From Owenia fusiformis (lineage: Eukaryota > Annelida > Polychaeta > Sabellida > Oweniidae): 64,000 bases of DNA. Numbering within the stretch: position 1 is the first letter of the stretch; every line of letters begins with the position of its first letter. The notes under the pieces were generated by a model. The model was not told the DNA's origin. It saw only the letters and a program-made list of their open reading frames with translations, and searched no databases. The position numbers and the translations under genes were made by a program. This document shows positions 25,001 to 40,000 of this stretch, piece after piece. The stretch covers positions 33,733,375 through 33,797,374 of the forward strand of contig CAIIXF020000005.1 of assembly GCA_903813345.2 (NCBI GenBank). The letters are read 5' to 3'.

Positions 25001-28000
25001 TTTCAATGCAAAGTCATACCATGACAATGTTGGATTGTTGAATGCATTTATATATTCATAGGTCACAGACAGGGATGATTGCATTCAATTTATTATAGGT
25101 TCATATCTACATTGACATACCAGATGGACACAACTGTAATGGATAGACTGATTGGAATATATACACAGATTGAACACTATATTGCTTAAATTGTGCAGGA
25201 TTAACTTATTAAAACACAGATTGCATAGTATTGCATAAAATGTGAGTAATTAACTAATTGCAGGAATACATGCATATTGCAAAATATTATCATGTAATCA
25301 ATGACTGCATGACTAGAATAAACAGAGATTGCAAAGAATTAAATTAATTCGGAAACATCTTCAAGAATTTGTGCGACATTGATTTTGAGCATGGAGTAAA
25401 ATATGTAGCCAGTATTGTCCTAATACATGATGAGGGCAGTAACATAATGTGGAGACATCTATGGGCAGCCTGCATCATTGTGACATCTTATACGACTATA
25501 GTGGTAAGCATGATAATTGAATAATCATTATGTAATTTCTCATACACGTGTCTACACGTGTCAAAGCTCTGCTGACTTTCGTAACACGATTGTCTTGCAT
25601 AAGACATTTTACAAATTTTGATCATTAAAATGATTAGTCAGCGATTGTATCATGGCTAGGCACTTTAATTGATTTACATAAGCTTTTTTTTTTTAATTCT
25701 GTGACCACGTATATAGTATCAATATGATGTAACCTAACAAATTGTTGCTAATATGTAACTTATGTAACTATATACAATGTTATAAATCAGGAAACGTGTA
25801 CGTAGATAGACATGTGGTTATGCATATATACTATAAATATACATACAAGGCATTTTCATAAATTGACCATTATTATGATTTACAAAACATTTCTATAACA
25901 GTTTTGCTCTGAATGAAATTGATTTGTAAAATGTCAAATTACACATTGGAAGCTTTATCCAACTTTCATTAAGTTTTAGATTAATGTGTTTGAAGTATTA
26001 TTATACTTTGTACATTCAGACATTGCATTGTATGAACTGCTTTCTGTTGTGCTGTGTGAAATGCTTTTGTCAATAGTTGGATACCACTCTATAGTTGAAT
26101 GAAGTTTTTCTTAAATATATTTATTTCAAATATATGCTTTTGTTATAGCAGAACTAATAAAAGCAGAAAGTAAAAAGATACTAGTATTACAAACTCTTTT
26201 CAAAAGAAATTATTTCACTTATTTTCTCCAAAACAACCTAAAGTATCTTGTCAAGTTTTCCTGAAAATCAAAATGGGATTTTACTAATTTTGGTTACACA
26301 ATACATGATGAAAAAATGCCTTTGCCATTTGATAAGGGGTATGAGAATGAGAATTATAAAATATTGTGTTTTTGATTTAGCTGCAGCTTTTTGAAATTTA
26401 ATTTTTAACCAGACTTCTACGATCTTCTGTACATGTATATGTCTTAACATTCTTCACATTTCAGTTATCGGAAGCATCGATGAAGAAGCGAATGTGCCAA
26501 AGTTACAAGGATTGTGCTGTGGGAGAATACTGCCATGAATCAAGAGTCAACCTTGCTGTTCGTGGTGGGGGAAAACAAAAACATATAAAGGCTGGAGTAT
26601 GCACAGCGGGCAAACTAAGAGAAGAAAGGTATAACAATGTTGCTTATCTTGTGGCTTACTATATTTACTGAAACGAAACACACTGTTAAGTAGAATACCT
26701 CTCTAAGTGGTACACCTCTCTAAGTGGAATGATTTTCAAAATCCCAAAACCTATTGACTTATTGTGACATGAATCTAGTGTGGAACACTTCCCAAGTGGA
26801 ACAATTTTTAGAGGTACTAAAGGTGTTCCACTTACACAGGTTTCAACATAAGAAGTATTCAATATGTCTATTAGTAACAATTCATGGCTGATTTGAAGAC
26901 TTTAAATACTTTTGTTTGTGATGTGATGTAAAAAGAATCCATGCAAACAAGTCAATTTGAAAAATGCTGACTTAATTTTGTGAAAATTCAGATTCAGAAA
27001 GATCCTTTGTGTAGAGTTAACCTAATGTGATCCATTGGTAATCGGGGAATCACCATTCTGAATATTATAGATTCATTGATATCTAGGAACCCTTTTTGTT
27101 TTTTTTGTAATTGATAGTTTTAAGAGTTGTAATTTTACTTGATCAATGAGGGTATTATTTGGAGGTGGCATCACAGATCAGTCTCTACAGGAGATTAGTC
27201 CAATTTCCTGAATTCTTATTTGCTAAGTATTTCCTAATCATTGTTATTAAAGGAATATTCCTTGCCAAACCATCTCTCTCCTCATATGGTATCTATAACC
27301 ATATATATGCTTGCCATGTTTAGCAAAACACGCAAAAATGTTTTGATATGGTCAAATTTGATCACTTAGAAATGTGATGCTCAATTCCAGTAAGCTGCCA
27401 TCTTTTAAAATTTCACACAGGAAGTGATGTCATCGACTCTCAACTTTGCATATAGCATTAGGTGAGGAGCTATTAAGAATTACAAAACCAGCTAAATATT
27501 CTTTTTCAACTTTGTATCTTTTTTAATCCTTCTGAAAATCTCTTCTTTTATTCTAAGTTGACAAGCCCTGAAAATATTTTTGCACAGAAAGTAATGATCA
27601 CTTGTCTAGAAGTGATTTTGTGCTACTTTCCTATACTGTTATGGGCAAGGTTATAGAAGTTGAGAGTTGATGACATCACTTCCTGCAAGAAATCTTAAAA
27701 GATGGCAGCTCACTGGAAATAAGCACTAGATTTTTAAATGATCAATATTGACCATATTAAAACATTTTCCCATGTTTTGCTAAATATGGAAACTATATAT
27801 ATGATTATAGCTACCATATCAAGAGAGAAAGGGTCTGGCAAGGAATATTCCTTTAATCAAAAATTCATGTAAAATCTACAGTTACACGGGTTAATTTGTA
27901 AAAAAGTAAGTTCCATTCAAAGTTTGAATGTGTTTTATCAATGGGTTTGAAAAACCCAACCTTGAAAACAGAGATGTTCTACTAAACAGTTTTTACATTA

Positions 28001-31000
28001 TATACAGGGTGGGCTAATTTCTAAAAAGCAAAAATGAACTATACGTCATAACCAATCGAGGAGTTTGAACATTTCTGTACATGCACATAAAATTTCAAAT
28101 CAAACATTAAGCAAAAAAATGTGAGCCACTGCCTCAAAAAAAACAGCTTTTGAAATTGCAGATTTCTTTTCTATAATTTCAGGTTCAATTCTTTATTTCT
28201 CCTTATTTTCTTATTATTTTAAAGACTTTAAAGTCAGCAATGGGTCCTATAAGTCCTATAAGTTATGATAACGTCAATTACAAGTATTTATTACAGGTTG
28301 TGTAGACTATTGTTGCTTGATTTATATCAAAAGCGTTTACTTGTGCACGTTGGTGGCCTTGCGTCTTTTTAATAGATCTCATATCTTAGAAGCGTATCGG
28401 TTCAGAAAAAATTGCAGAAGACCTAACATATTTTACCATACCATGCACCTATCCATACAGCAATTCAATAGTAAAATTTTTCTTGAATAAATGAATCTTC
28501 CAGATTTGTTGAATTTTCTAGCAGAAATTGACTGCTCCCCAATCCCTCCCATTTTCACGATCACCGGGCATGATCCCACTCACAAAAATCGTATATATAT
28601 TTCACCTCCCAATCCCCCTCACTAAAATGGTATTCACCTCCAGAGAATCTTTGCCAAACAAAGCTTCTGATGTCCTTCAGTTTGGTCGATATTTTTCAAA
28701 CAAAGTTGAAAATAGAGACTTTGAAACGTAAGACTACAAAGCTATGTAAGCCTATTAAACATAGCCAAATTGTTATTTCATCATCATGCTCTGACACAGA
28801 CAATCAACGTCATAGATATCAGAGCAATAAGTGATTGCCCTGTAATTAACATGTTGTTGTTGTTGAACATGTAAATGTTTTGATACTGTATATTCTCATA
28901 TTTCAAAATGTCAGAATGTTTAGTCATATTCTGTAGACTAATGATATATAGTCTTGTTTTGTTTCATACAAAAATTCAAGTATGGATATCCAACTAATGT
29001 TGTGAGGAAAGATATGAATGCCATGGGATAAAAAGCTTATTTACTGGTCGGAATCGACATGATCAAATATGGATTTATTCCTTGGGACAATATGATATTT
29101 CCCTCTGGCCCTCTGGGCCCACGACAAATATCATAACTCAGAATAAAACCCATATTGAATCCCTCCCAGTAAATAACCTCTATATCTATATTTACCCTAC
29201 GCATCTGTCTAAGTGTAATAAATATAAGTTTATTTCATAAATGATAAAGTTTTGTCACTCACAAAGATATCAATATGCTACATACATTTAGGGTCACATT
29301 TTTAAAATTGTATTTTGTGTTTTTTATACTCCCATGAGTAATACAATATATTTATTAATTGCTATGCTCACTTGCGTCATGGGCACCTACACACATTTCA
29401 TTTAATTGATTATATTAATGACTCATATCATTTTTTATTATTATCAATTTCTTTCAATATATATATACATATGTTAACCAGTTTAACCTTTTACCATGCT
29501 GCCTGATTTTGGCCATTTACCCTACGCATCTGTCTAAGTGCAAAAAAAGATATACCCTGGATTGAGTAACTAATATCTCAATAACTATTGAATGAACCTG
29601 GATAAAATTTTCACAAAAGAGGGATACACTGTCTACTCTATATCATGAGACCAAATTATGGGCACAGTATCACTAATATATGAGAAAATCAACAGGACAA
29701 CAAATACAGAACAACCAACTGTCAGAATTGAATGCAATAATTCTAAATCAACCTATGTCCTACAATCATTTTGTTTGAAAGTAATAGATGTCTCATGCAG
29801 AAGGTATCAAGAAATGTGTTGTGGTTTCAAAATGAAAAAAAAATTTAATTAAATTAAAATTTTAATTATTGTCTCTACCGGGATTCCAACCTCCTATGAA
29901 ATAAAAGAGTTTCAGAAGTCATATACATATGCTATTATTTGAAAATGCATGTTTGAATAAATACTTTTTCTAGTTTTGAAAGCCAGAAACTCAACATTTT
30001 GTATAAACCAAAAAATCCATATTTTATTAAGAAATATAGACCGTAGAGCAGGGATTGTCGAATACACCCCACAGGGCTAGGCAGAAACGTTTTCTGTTCG
30101 AAAGCTTTTGTGCCTAGCCCTAAGGGGTGTATTCGACAATATTACCCCTGGTCTGAGGTCGATTCGAACATGAAAACTCACCAAAATGTTTCGAATATTT
30201 ATTATGGTCCGCCATTACTACGACCCGCTGTTATAACGTCACACATTACACGTATTACCAGGGGTATTCTTAGCGAATGTACCCAGGGTGAAATGTTGAC
30301 TTCGTTGACAGTTTATAGAAAGCGTGAATACAGTCATGTTCGAATTTCTGATATCAGTACTTTAAGTACAATAGCCATTGTGCAGATGATTCATTCATTT
30401 TGTAGAAATATATTACATCATTAACTTTCATTGGCTGATTACCAAATTGGTCTCTGGCATATCGCCAACCATGGCCTGGCAACATGCCAACATAAGATAC
30501 CTCAACAAGGAGGACCAATCAGAAGAAAAAGATGATACCAAAGATAATGGTACTGCAAATTTAGATATATTTTGATTCAGTCATGGTCAGTTTAGCGCAG
30601 GAAAACGAAATGTGTGTACATAATATAGTACTATCATGTTGTTTTTAAATAATCAAAGTACAGTAAAACCTGTGTATATTGAATATTTTTTGCCGGGAAA
30701 AAATGTTCAGTGTTGGTAGGTGTTCACTATAGAGAGTACCCTGCGTGCAGAGTCTAGTTAAACTACAAGACGAAGCTCTCTTTTAAGAAGTGAAGTCAAA
30801 CGAATGCAAAGGGTATATAGAGAGGGTAATGCATACAGAAGTCAAAAGAGTATGTGTGGAATAGAGACAAGTGTTCACTAGAGAGACTAAAACAGGTTTC
30901 ACTGTAGTACCACTATCTGTCTCTAACATTTGTTAAAACCTCAACACTATTAATGCCCAATATAGCTGTAAAAATGAGCAGCACCTCTAGAATCATAAGT

Positions 31001-34000
31001 TATACCTTTAGAATTACAAGTCAATATTATGTTCTTGATCTTGAAATGCTACAGTTGGGACTTATTAAATTGATTCTTGGTATACAAAGATAAACTGAAA
31101 GTCAAGCTACTCATGGTGATTTGGGGCGTTTTCCCCTACTTTTAAAATTTGATATTTCATTTAAACACAGATTGTCCAACTGCTACCAACAAACATATTT
31201 TAATAATAAAAAGCATAATCCTAAGAAAAGGAAACGCATGATCAATCTAGGTTTCCAAACTGGGATATTATGTCAAGCGTCAAGATGATTATATTTAATT
31301 TTTGTTGATACAAGAAGAAAAGACATTTGAAGTTCAAATAATCTGGATGCCAGTAGGTTAAAAACCAGTTTCACCATCAGGTGACTTATTCGGGTCAGAT
31401 TACATGACAGATATATTAGAAAGTTCTCTCAAACTTGAATATTCATCAGTTCTAATGGATCAGTTTTCATATTACCATTGTGTATCTGATACAATTGATG
31501 TTATACAAATGTCCAATAAAGAAAAATATTATCTGGCCAATAAAAGAAAAGATATTTCACTTTTTGTGATTTTATAGCATGGGGTTAATGGGGAATCTCC
31601 CCAACCTACAAGTCTAATTTTCAGAGAAAATTAAATTTTCAAAGTTGATCAACAATTTTTGAAACCACATTTTAGATATAATTTTACATGAAGATTTCAA
31701 AGTTGATATCACTTTGACTGAATTTTGAATATTCAATTATATGTAAATCAAGATTATTTCTCCTCAAATCTAGTCTATTGAAACTGGACATCAGTAAAAC
31801 GCATTTTAAACCTATTCTAGGACCTATTCTGTTGTTATTACATGTACTTCTAATGAGAAAATTGCAGTTAAAATTTTTTCAATTTACCCAAGCCACCCCA
31901 CCCTTGCATTATCTATTTGAAATAATGCAACACATGGAGGCGTTTTTTGATAACAGCACTTTATACTGTATGCATGTATTAGTCGTGTGATAACACGTGT
32001 CAATAAAACATGTGTAAGAATTTTATTTTGGATGACCGGGAATAACTAAATTCATGATATGAGTCATAAATGGGGTCTAATGTGGTATAAATGGATAATG
32101 ATAAAATTATTGCTTAAAGGGTTCCAATTAGCATCCCGTATAAAAACAATATGGCAGCTCCAGGCGAATCAACTGGATCAGTCCATTTGTAAGAAATAAG
32201 GGGAGTTCTGTAAAATTCAGTTTATTGAAATTGTCTTTGAGATAAAGTAATCCGTTTATAATGATTTTGAAAACGTTATCCAAAGAGTGATTGCGTTCAA
32301 AGAATACATGTACAACAGCCAATATAAATCCTTGTATTCGAAACAGGTTTGTCTTGCTTTGTTTCATTTGTAGGATATTTCATATGCCAAGCTGTGTGCT
32401 ATTACGTTATGGGGAAATTTAGATGCCAACTTTTCCTTATTATACACAAATAGAAGATCCTGAAACTTCACCCATAAATGTGATATTGATTTGTCAAAAT
32501 AAAAATCACCCTTTTATAAATGTGTGGCGATCTATAATATACTTATGCTATATAACAGTTAGAGGTGTTGACACAACGACCTCGAAGCTGTGAACCCTTG
32601 AGTATTATTCCGGGATCGGGCCTTTTATACTAAACGGTGAGCAACACCAGAAACGAGCGTTCGATTTGCTAAACGATATGCGTCACCCTTTAACTTGCGA
32701 ATTAAATGTGCCTACGTAAACTGTAATTTGATAATACCCTGCGAGTTTAGTGTATTAAAGTAATGTATTATAAAATGTGACTTTTGTACTTTTTATATTT
32801 TATCATAATTTTAATTGGAACGTTTGAGTGACTTTGAACATAATTTTTGTGATTTTTTGGGTGGATTGTTGCATCAAATAACTCAGGCTTGAAATGTTGA
32901 TTTCATCTTTCTCTTTGGTGTGTTTGTGGTTATCTGCAAATGCTACCTCTGATGTACTCTTTGTAAAGTAATTAGTTTATCATTTCTTATACTGTTGTGT
33001 TCAGGGACTGGAAGACCATGTATGATTTTAAGCAGTTGTATTCAAACACTAGAAGACCACATAACATCAAACATTTTTTGAATGATGTCTCTGTATGGTA
33101 CATACACCAACAGCAACCCTAGTATCAATTAAAGCCCAGGAAAATATTTTTCTGATTTAGACAGTAAACAGTCCATACATTTATAATTGTATTTTCTAAT
33201 TAAAATTATGAATATTTGTTATTTTGTACATGCTTTGATTACATGTTCAACATGTACTTCATGAAGATAATATATTTTGTTATACCAGTACATTTGATGT
33301 ATTTTCATACATATGTTTTAAGAGAATCATTACATGATAGAATAATGTTATGATATATGCAAAGGTACAGTGGTATATTATAAATACCCTTCAGCTACAT
33401 CCCTCTATACATCGTTTTTATACAAATACCTTATAATTATCTGCATACTTTTTGAAAGGCCTTACTCATTTTTGAAAGTCGACTTCAAAAAGTTATAAAT
33501 GTGTTATTTTCAGTATTTTTACCAATGAAGCAACATCTAATTTGACATGTGTTCAGGGTAGTGTCAAATGCAGGAAATGTCTAAGCGTAAAACTGTGAAT
33601 AGAATGGAATAGAATAGAATGTTTTGGAGTAGCAATGATGAGCATAAAATTCACCTTGACCCCACTTGTTACATTCCCACAGTAAATAAAAAAATGGCTG
33701 GACGAAAAATATTATGAATTAACCTGGATTTCTGTAAATTTTCTAATGAGCTAGTTGACAAAGAGGAACTTGTGCCATCCCCATGACATAAATAAAACAA
33801 ATTCAAACTCATGAAAGCCAATACACACACCATGAGTTTGAAAATTATGAATTAATAAAAAAGAAGTGATGATATCGTACATGGTGATAGAGGCACCTAT
33901 TTAGGGGATGTTATATAACACTAGGCATTATATAGTCTAATAATAAATTCATTCAAGTGGGCAGGATTCATTTTGCTGTTTATAACCCTCATCTCTGAAA

Positions 34001-37000
34001 GAAAATTTAATTGTTTATTTTATATTATCATTATAACATGATGTAGTTGTATATATAATTCAAATTAATTTGTTAAAGTGTGTAGGATTTATTTTGCTTT
34101 TAATAACCCTTATTTTTTTATCAAATATTATCACCACCTTGTGAGGCACGTTCTCGGGTATTAGCACGAGTTGAGTAGGCTTATATTTTATCGTTGACTT
34201 GAAATATGTGACGTCATAGTCTGGGCCATGGTGGCGAATGATGAGTTTGTACTTAGCTTTCAATAGGTGGTGATAATACTAATAACGTCATTTCAGTGGG
34301 CAACAAAGATATCTTGATATCAAGATTTCACTATGTTACTCTTTGAATTCATGAAATGAGGTTATTTGTCTACTATACAGGGTGACAAATAAGTCCTGTC
34401 CCCCTCTACAGCCAAAACCAAAATGTATGGAACTGATATATCATTGGAAAGATCATCCAAATTTATACTGATTCATTTGATACCTGTGAATCAATGTCAA
34501 AAATTGCTACATTGTATTGATTTAGGTGACCATACACCTAGAAACATGGCAATTTGGCAGGATTTTGGATAAAAGTTTATACCAATTAGTGTGTGGACAA
34601 TGAATAAATACATATGTATTTTTGGAAGAAAACTACATGGTGTTTCATAAGTAATTACAGTTATGGTCTAGCGAAAAATCCTTATACATTTTATGTTCTG
34701 TATTGATCTACTGTACTTATTAAATGGTATACGCTTTGTCTAAATTATTCCCATATTTTCAGGTGCGATCCCACAATACTATGTCACTGTGGACTTGGCT
34801 TTGACTGCAGAGTGCCACCTTCAAGGACAAACAAACTGTTGTTCCATCAATACACTTGCCAACTATCAGACTTTGCAAGGGATAAGGAGAAGTTTCCAAA
34901 ACGATATTTAATGCTTCTAAAATGTGAGATAAGGACAAAGGAGGGAGATAATATAGAAGCTCCTATATTTGATAGGTGATGTCACAATGTCAGGAATGTA
35001 TTTTCATTTTATTTAAAGTGACTTGTCATGTATAAATGGGAAAAGTGACATCATTGTGACTTGACATGTATAAATGTGAAAAGTGACATCATTGTGAGCT
35101 GACATGTATAAATGTGAAAAGTGACACCATTGTGACCTGACACATATAAATGTGAAAAGTGACACCATTGTGACCTGACACGTATAAATGTGAAAAGTGA
35201 CATCATTGTGACCTGACACGTATAAATGTGACAAGTGACATCATTGTGACTTATGACATGTATAAATGTGAAAAGTGACATCATTGTGAGCTGATATTTA
35301 TAAATGTGAAAAGTGACATCATTGTGACCTGACACATATAAATGTGAAAAGTGACATCATTGTGACCTGACATGACATGGATAAATGTGGAATGATGTAT
35401 GACTTTAAAGGTCACGTGTAGACTATAGCCTTCGCTAGACTGAAGAGTGTTCTTCATTAAAAAATGTCACGCAGTCGTCCCAATATATTCACACTTACAG
35501 TGTACAGCTTGCATTGCATTGCATTGTATTTATTATACAAAGTGTTGATTAATGGAGGAGGAGTAGGATCAAGGGACCCATCCTTGTACTTTTAGCAGTT
35601 TTTTTTAGTAAAATAAAAGACATCATGTACTTGACACACTTTGTAATCATTCCCATAGCTTTAGATGGGAAAAATAGTGAAATTCATATTCAACATTTAA
35701 TTGGTATCAAAAATGGAACAAGGCGCAGACACGCCCGGAGATCGTACAAAAATGATGGAGGGGGGGATTTGGCGATTTCTGCAAGAAAACTCAACAAATT
35801 TGGAAGATTTATTTTTTCAAGAGAAAATTTACAACTGAATTGCCAAATGAATAGGCGCAGTGCATGGCAAAATATGTTAGGTCATCTAGTATTTTTTGGG
35901 AACTGATACCCTTCTAAAATATGAGATTTATTAGAAAAGGTTATTATCACAATACTTATGACATTGCTTACTTTTTGGCTCACACAGTGAGCCTATGGGA
36001 TCGACCAGGCGTCCGTCTGTCCATCCGTTGGTCCGTCCGTCAGTCAAAATTTGGCCGTACAAATTAAAACTGCTATTCGGATTGAGTCATATCCACATTC
36101 ATTTTATGCATATCCATAATGCCTATTTGACCTATCATCGCCATTTCCCAAGTTCGCCCGGTTTCCGAGAACTTGCTGATTTTGACGTCAAAAAGTCAAA
36201 TTTTCTGTAAATACTAGACACTTTGTTGAAGTAGAACTTTCAAATAACTTTTAGTAGTTGCTGTATATGCAACTTATGTCCTCTGAAGATTTCAAAGCTC
36301 TTGGACCTACAGGTTTTGGTGTTTACTCTATAAAATTTGACAAAAAGTAGGACTGTCATTTTCAGCAAACTTTCTCATGTATAAAGTCAATGGCAGGTTT
36401 TGTGATTGACAAGTTTCTCAAAGTTTGCCTTATACTTGATAATTTCTTGCAATGAATTACATCATTACTAGATTTAAGCGTTCCCTACATATTGCTCAAT
36501 ATATGTCAGCATCAAATTTTTACCGTTCTTGAGATGTCAAAAAACAGTAAAAATAAGTCATTTTTCAACTTGCTTCAATTTGGCCCAATATTTTTTGAAA
36601 ATCATCTACAAGTTGCCAGGAGTTCAAATCTGACATTAGTTTTAGGATTTGACCTTTACTTGACCTTCAGTGACCTTCGAAAGGTCAAAAAAGTTGATTT
36701 TTCAAATTGATTTTTGGATGTAAATTTTGGTCAGCTTAATCACAAAAGACCTTACTGAGCTCTGAATAAGTAAAATTTTCAAGGTCAAAGGTCATCAAAC
36801 TAGGTCACACAACTGTGCTATCTAAGTTTCTCAAAGTTCCAGACTACAAATCCAAATCAATATTTTTGTTTGAAAGTCAGGATATACATTCCTCTGAAGG
36901 TTCCAAACTGTGTGAGCACAGGACCGTGGATCCTTCATTAAAGTTAGTTTCCATGCGTTATACAAAAAATAATCGAAATAAATTAATTTTGGATGGAGGG

Positions 37001-40000
37001 GGGATCGGATGGAGGGGGGATCACGTGTATATAATACATGATAAGACATGATACTTGAATTTATTTATTTTGATTATTTTATGTATTACGCATGGAAACT
37101 AACTTTAAAAAGTGAGCAATGTCATTAGTATTGTGATAATAATGTCCCTTATACCTATTTATTACAGGTCGTGTAGACCATTGTTGCCCGATTTATTGCA
37201 AAAACATTGACTTATGCAAGTTGGTGATGATGCGCCTTTTTAAATAGATCTCATATCTTAGAAGGGTATCACTTCAAAAAAATACGAGATGAACTAACAT
37301 ATTTTGCCATGCACTGCACCTATTCATTTGGCAATTCAGTTGTTAATTTTCTCTTGAAAAAATAAATCTTCCAAATTTGTTGAGTTTTCTTGCAGAAATC
37401 GCCTAATCCCCCCTCCATCATTTTTGTATGATCACCAGGCGTGGCAGATGGATACAGATTTATTTCTTGGACATCCAATATATGTATATTACTCTATAAC
37501 AATAGAGAAATCTTGATAAGAACATTATAATTCTTGTGCATGTCATCAAAATCATTGTATCTTTTAGGGTAAGGAACTATACATTCAATATGGAATCATA
37601 CTGACAAGGGGCTCTCTGTAACAAGAGCCTTGTAAATGTGTATTTTCATGTATATTCATGTATTTTCCTCATAGTCCACAGAACATACATCTCGCATGTG
37701 CAGCATGTGGACCAAGTTAGCAAGTGACATGCTACCATGTTGCATGTTCAAATAGCATCTTGCCAAGTTTAAACTATACATCTCGCATGTGCTGCATGTG
37801 GACCAAGTTAGCAAGTGACATGCTGCCATGTTGCATGTTCAAATAGCATCTTGCCAAGTTTAAACTGTACATCTCGCATGTGCAGCATGTGGACCAAGTT
37901 AGCAAGTGACATGCTACCATGTTGCATGTTCAAATAGCATCTTGCCAAGTTTAAACTGTACATCTCGCATGTGCAGCATGTGGACCAAGTTAGCAAGTGA
38001 CATGCTACCATGTTGCATGTTGAAATAGCATCTTGCCAAGTTTAAACTATACAACTCGCATGTGCAGCATGTGGACCAAGTTGCCAAGTGACATGGTACC
38101 ATGTTGCATGTACAGATAGCATCTTGCCAAGTTTAAACTATACATCTTGCATGTGCAGCATGTGGACCAAGTTAGCAAGTGACATGGTACCATGTTGCAT
38201 GTTCAAATAGCATCTTGCCAAGTTTAAACTATATATCTCGCATGTGCTGCATGTGGACCAAGTTAGCAAGTGACATGCTGCCATGTTGCATGTTCAAATA
38301 GCATCTTGCCAAGTTTAAACTATACATCTCGCATGTGCAGCATGTGGACCAAGTTAGCAAGTGACATGCTACCATGTTGCATGTTCAAATAGCATCTTGC
38401 CAAGTTTAAACTATACATCTCGCATGTGCTGCATGTGGACCAAGTTAGCAAGTGACATGCTGCCATGTTGCATGTTCAAATAGCATCTTGCCAAGTTTAA
38501 ACTATACATCTCGCATGTGCAGCATGTGGACCAAGTTAGCAAGTGACATGGTACCATGTTGCATGTTCAAATAGCATCTTGCCAAGTTTAAACTGTACAT
38601 CTCGCATGTGCAGCATGTGGACCAAGTTAGCAAGTGACATGCTACCATGTTGCATGTTGAAATAGCATCTTGCCAAGTTTAAACTGAACATCTCGCATGT
38701 GCAGCATGTGGACCAAGTTGCCAAGTGACATGGTACCATGTTGCATGTACAAATAGCATCTTGCCAAGTTTAAACTATACAGCTCGCATGTGCAGCATGT
38801 GGACCAAGTTGCCAAGTGACATGGTACCATGTTGCATGTACAGATAGCATCTTGCCACGTTTAAACCATACAACTCACATGTGCAGCATGTGGACCAAGT
38901 TGCCAAGTGGCATGCTGCCATGTTGCATGTTCGAATAGCATCTTGCCAAGTTTCAACTATACATCTCTCATGTGCAGCATGTGGATCAAGTTCCAAAATG
39001 ACACGTTTGTTTATTTGGAATGGGAAATTAAATTATAAAATATATTTTTAATCTAAAAAGCTTGTTTAATGAATGGTAAAACTAATGAAATGAACACAAA
39101 TTTGGAAAATGTAATTTAAAAAAATGGTAAATTGGTATAAATTTAATAAGTTTAACCTTTGTAGCAAGCATATGAAGAAATCATCCTCTACAATATTCTA
39201 GGTTAGCTGACCACTAACTCCCGGGCACTGACTACATTTGTGTTCTGCCACTCTCAGGCCAGTAGTCAGCTTTTACCAGGGAGGGAAGCAGGGGGAGGGC
39301 TGTTTTTAAAAAATTCCATGAGGGATTTGACTTTTCCTTTGCATTATATCTTAGAATTCACACATGTAAAATGTTTCAATATGATAATAATAGATTACTA
39401 ACTTTATGTTCTCATAAAACAAAAATAGATTGCAGAGAATAATTTATTATGTAGAGATGATTTTACTATGGAATAATTGTGAAGTAATAAACTTGTTAAT
39501 GTTACAAAGCTATGAACAGCATATTACTGTATCATATACAATTCTAACACAATTCTAAACACATGTGAACATTATAGTATCCTTGTATTAATGTTCCAAT
39601 CTGAGTGTCAGTTAGTTCACTAAGTAGGCTCCCTGGTCAGAAACATCTTGAATTCTTGAATAAGTAGAAATAAGAATATAACTGTATTTATGTAGAATTG
39701 AAAATCTGTATATTCAAATATTACAGTTAGCAGTTTGCAAATATAGAACATTTACCATTGCCCATGAGTTTTCTGCTCTGTAGAAAGACCATAAATGCAC
39801 ATCTTTATGAATTTATATAATCAATAGCACTTTAAGTCCCCATATAAGGTCTAAATCACTTTGGCTTATACTGTAGTCTTACTCAGTGTTATATGGAAGA
39901 ATGTGAAACTTTTTTTTAATTGCTAATTATGAATTTATATAAAACTAACTTTTATAACTAACTTTTAGAGATCACATATATATTCTAATAAGCGATAATT

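Noticed and set aside
30110-30424. 104-codon plus-strand frame after the hairpin
   Set aside because: The start lies in the hairpin arm. No domain, signal peptide or splice context was recognised.
32128-32367. 79-codon minus-strand frame
   Set aside because: No recognised motif, no splice signals linking it to the Skeletor-like frame, and the surrounding exons already join without it.
34060-34263. 67-codon minus-strand frame 'MKAKYKLIIRHHGPDYDVTYF'
   Set aside because: It overlaps a local direct repeat and lies in an intron. More likely part of a transposon fragment.
35013-35335. Frames with repeated 'DVTFHIYTCQ'
   Set aside because: Translation of the 37-bp minisatellite on the strand opposite to the nested gene.
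37808-38996. Overlapping minus-strand frames (~65-73 codons) rich in 'VHMLHMR'
   Set aside because: Produced by the 91-bp satellite. Since 91 is not a multiple of 3, the frame drifts and stops.
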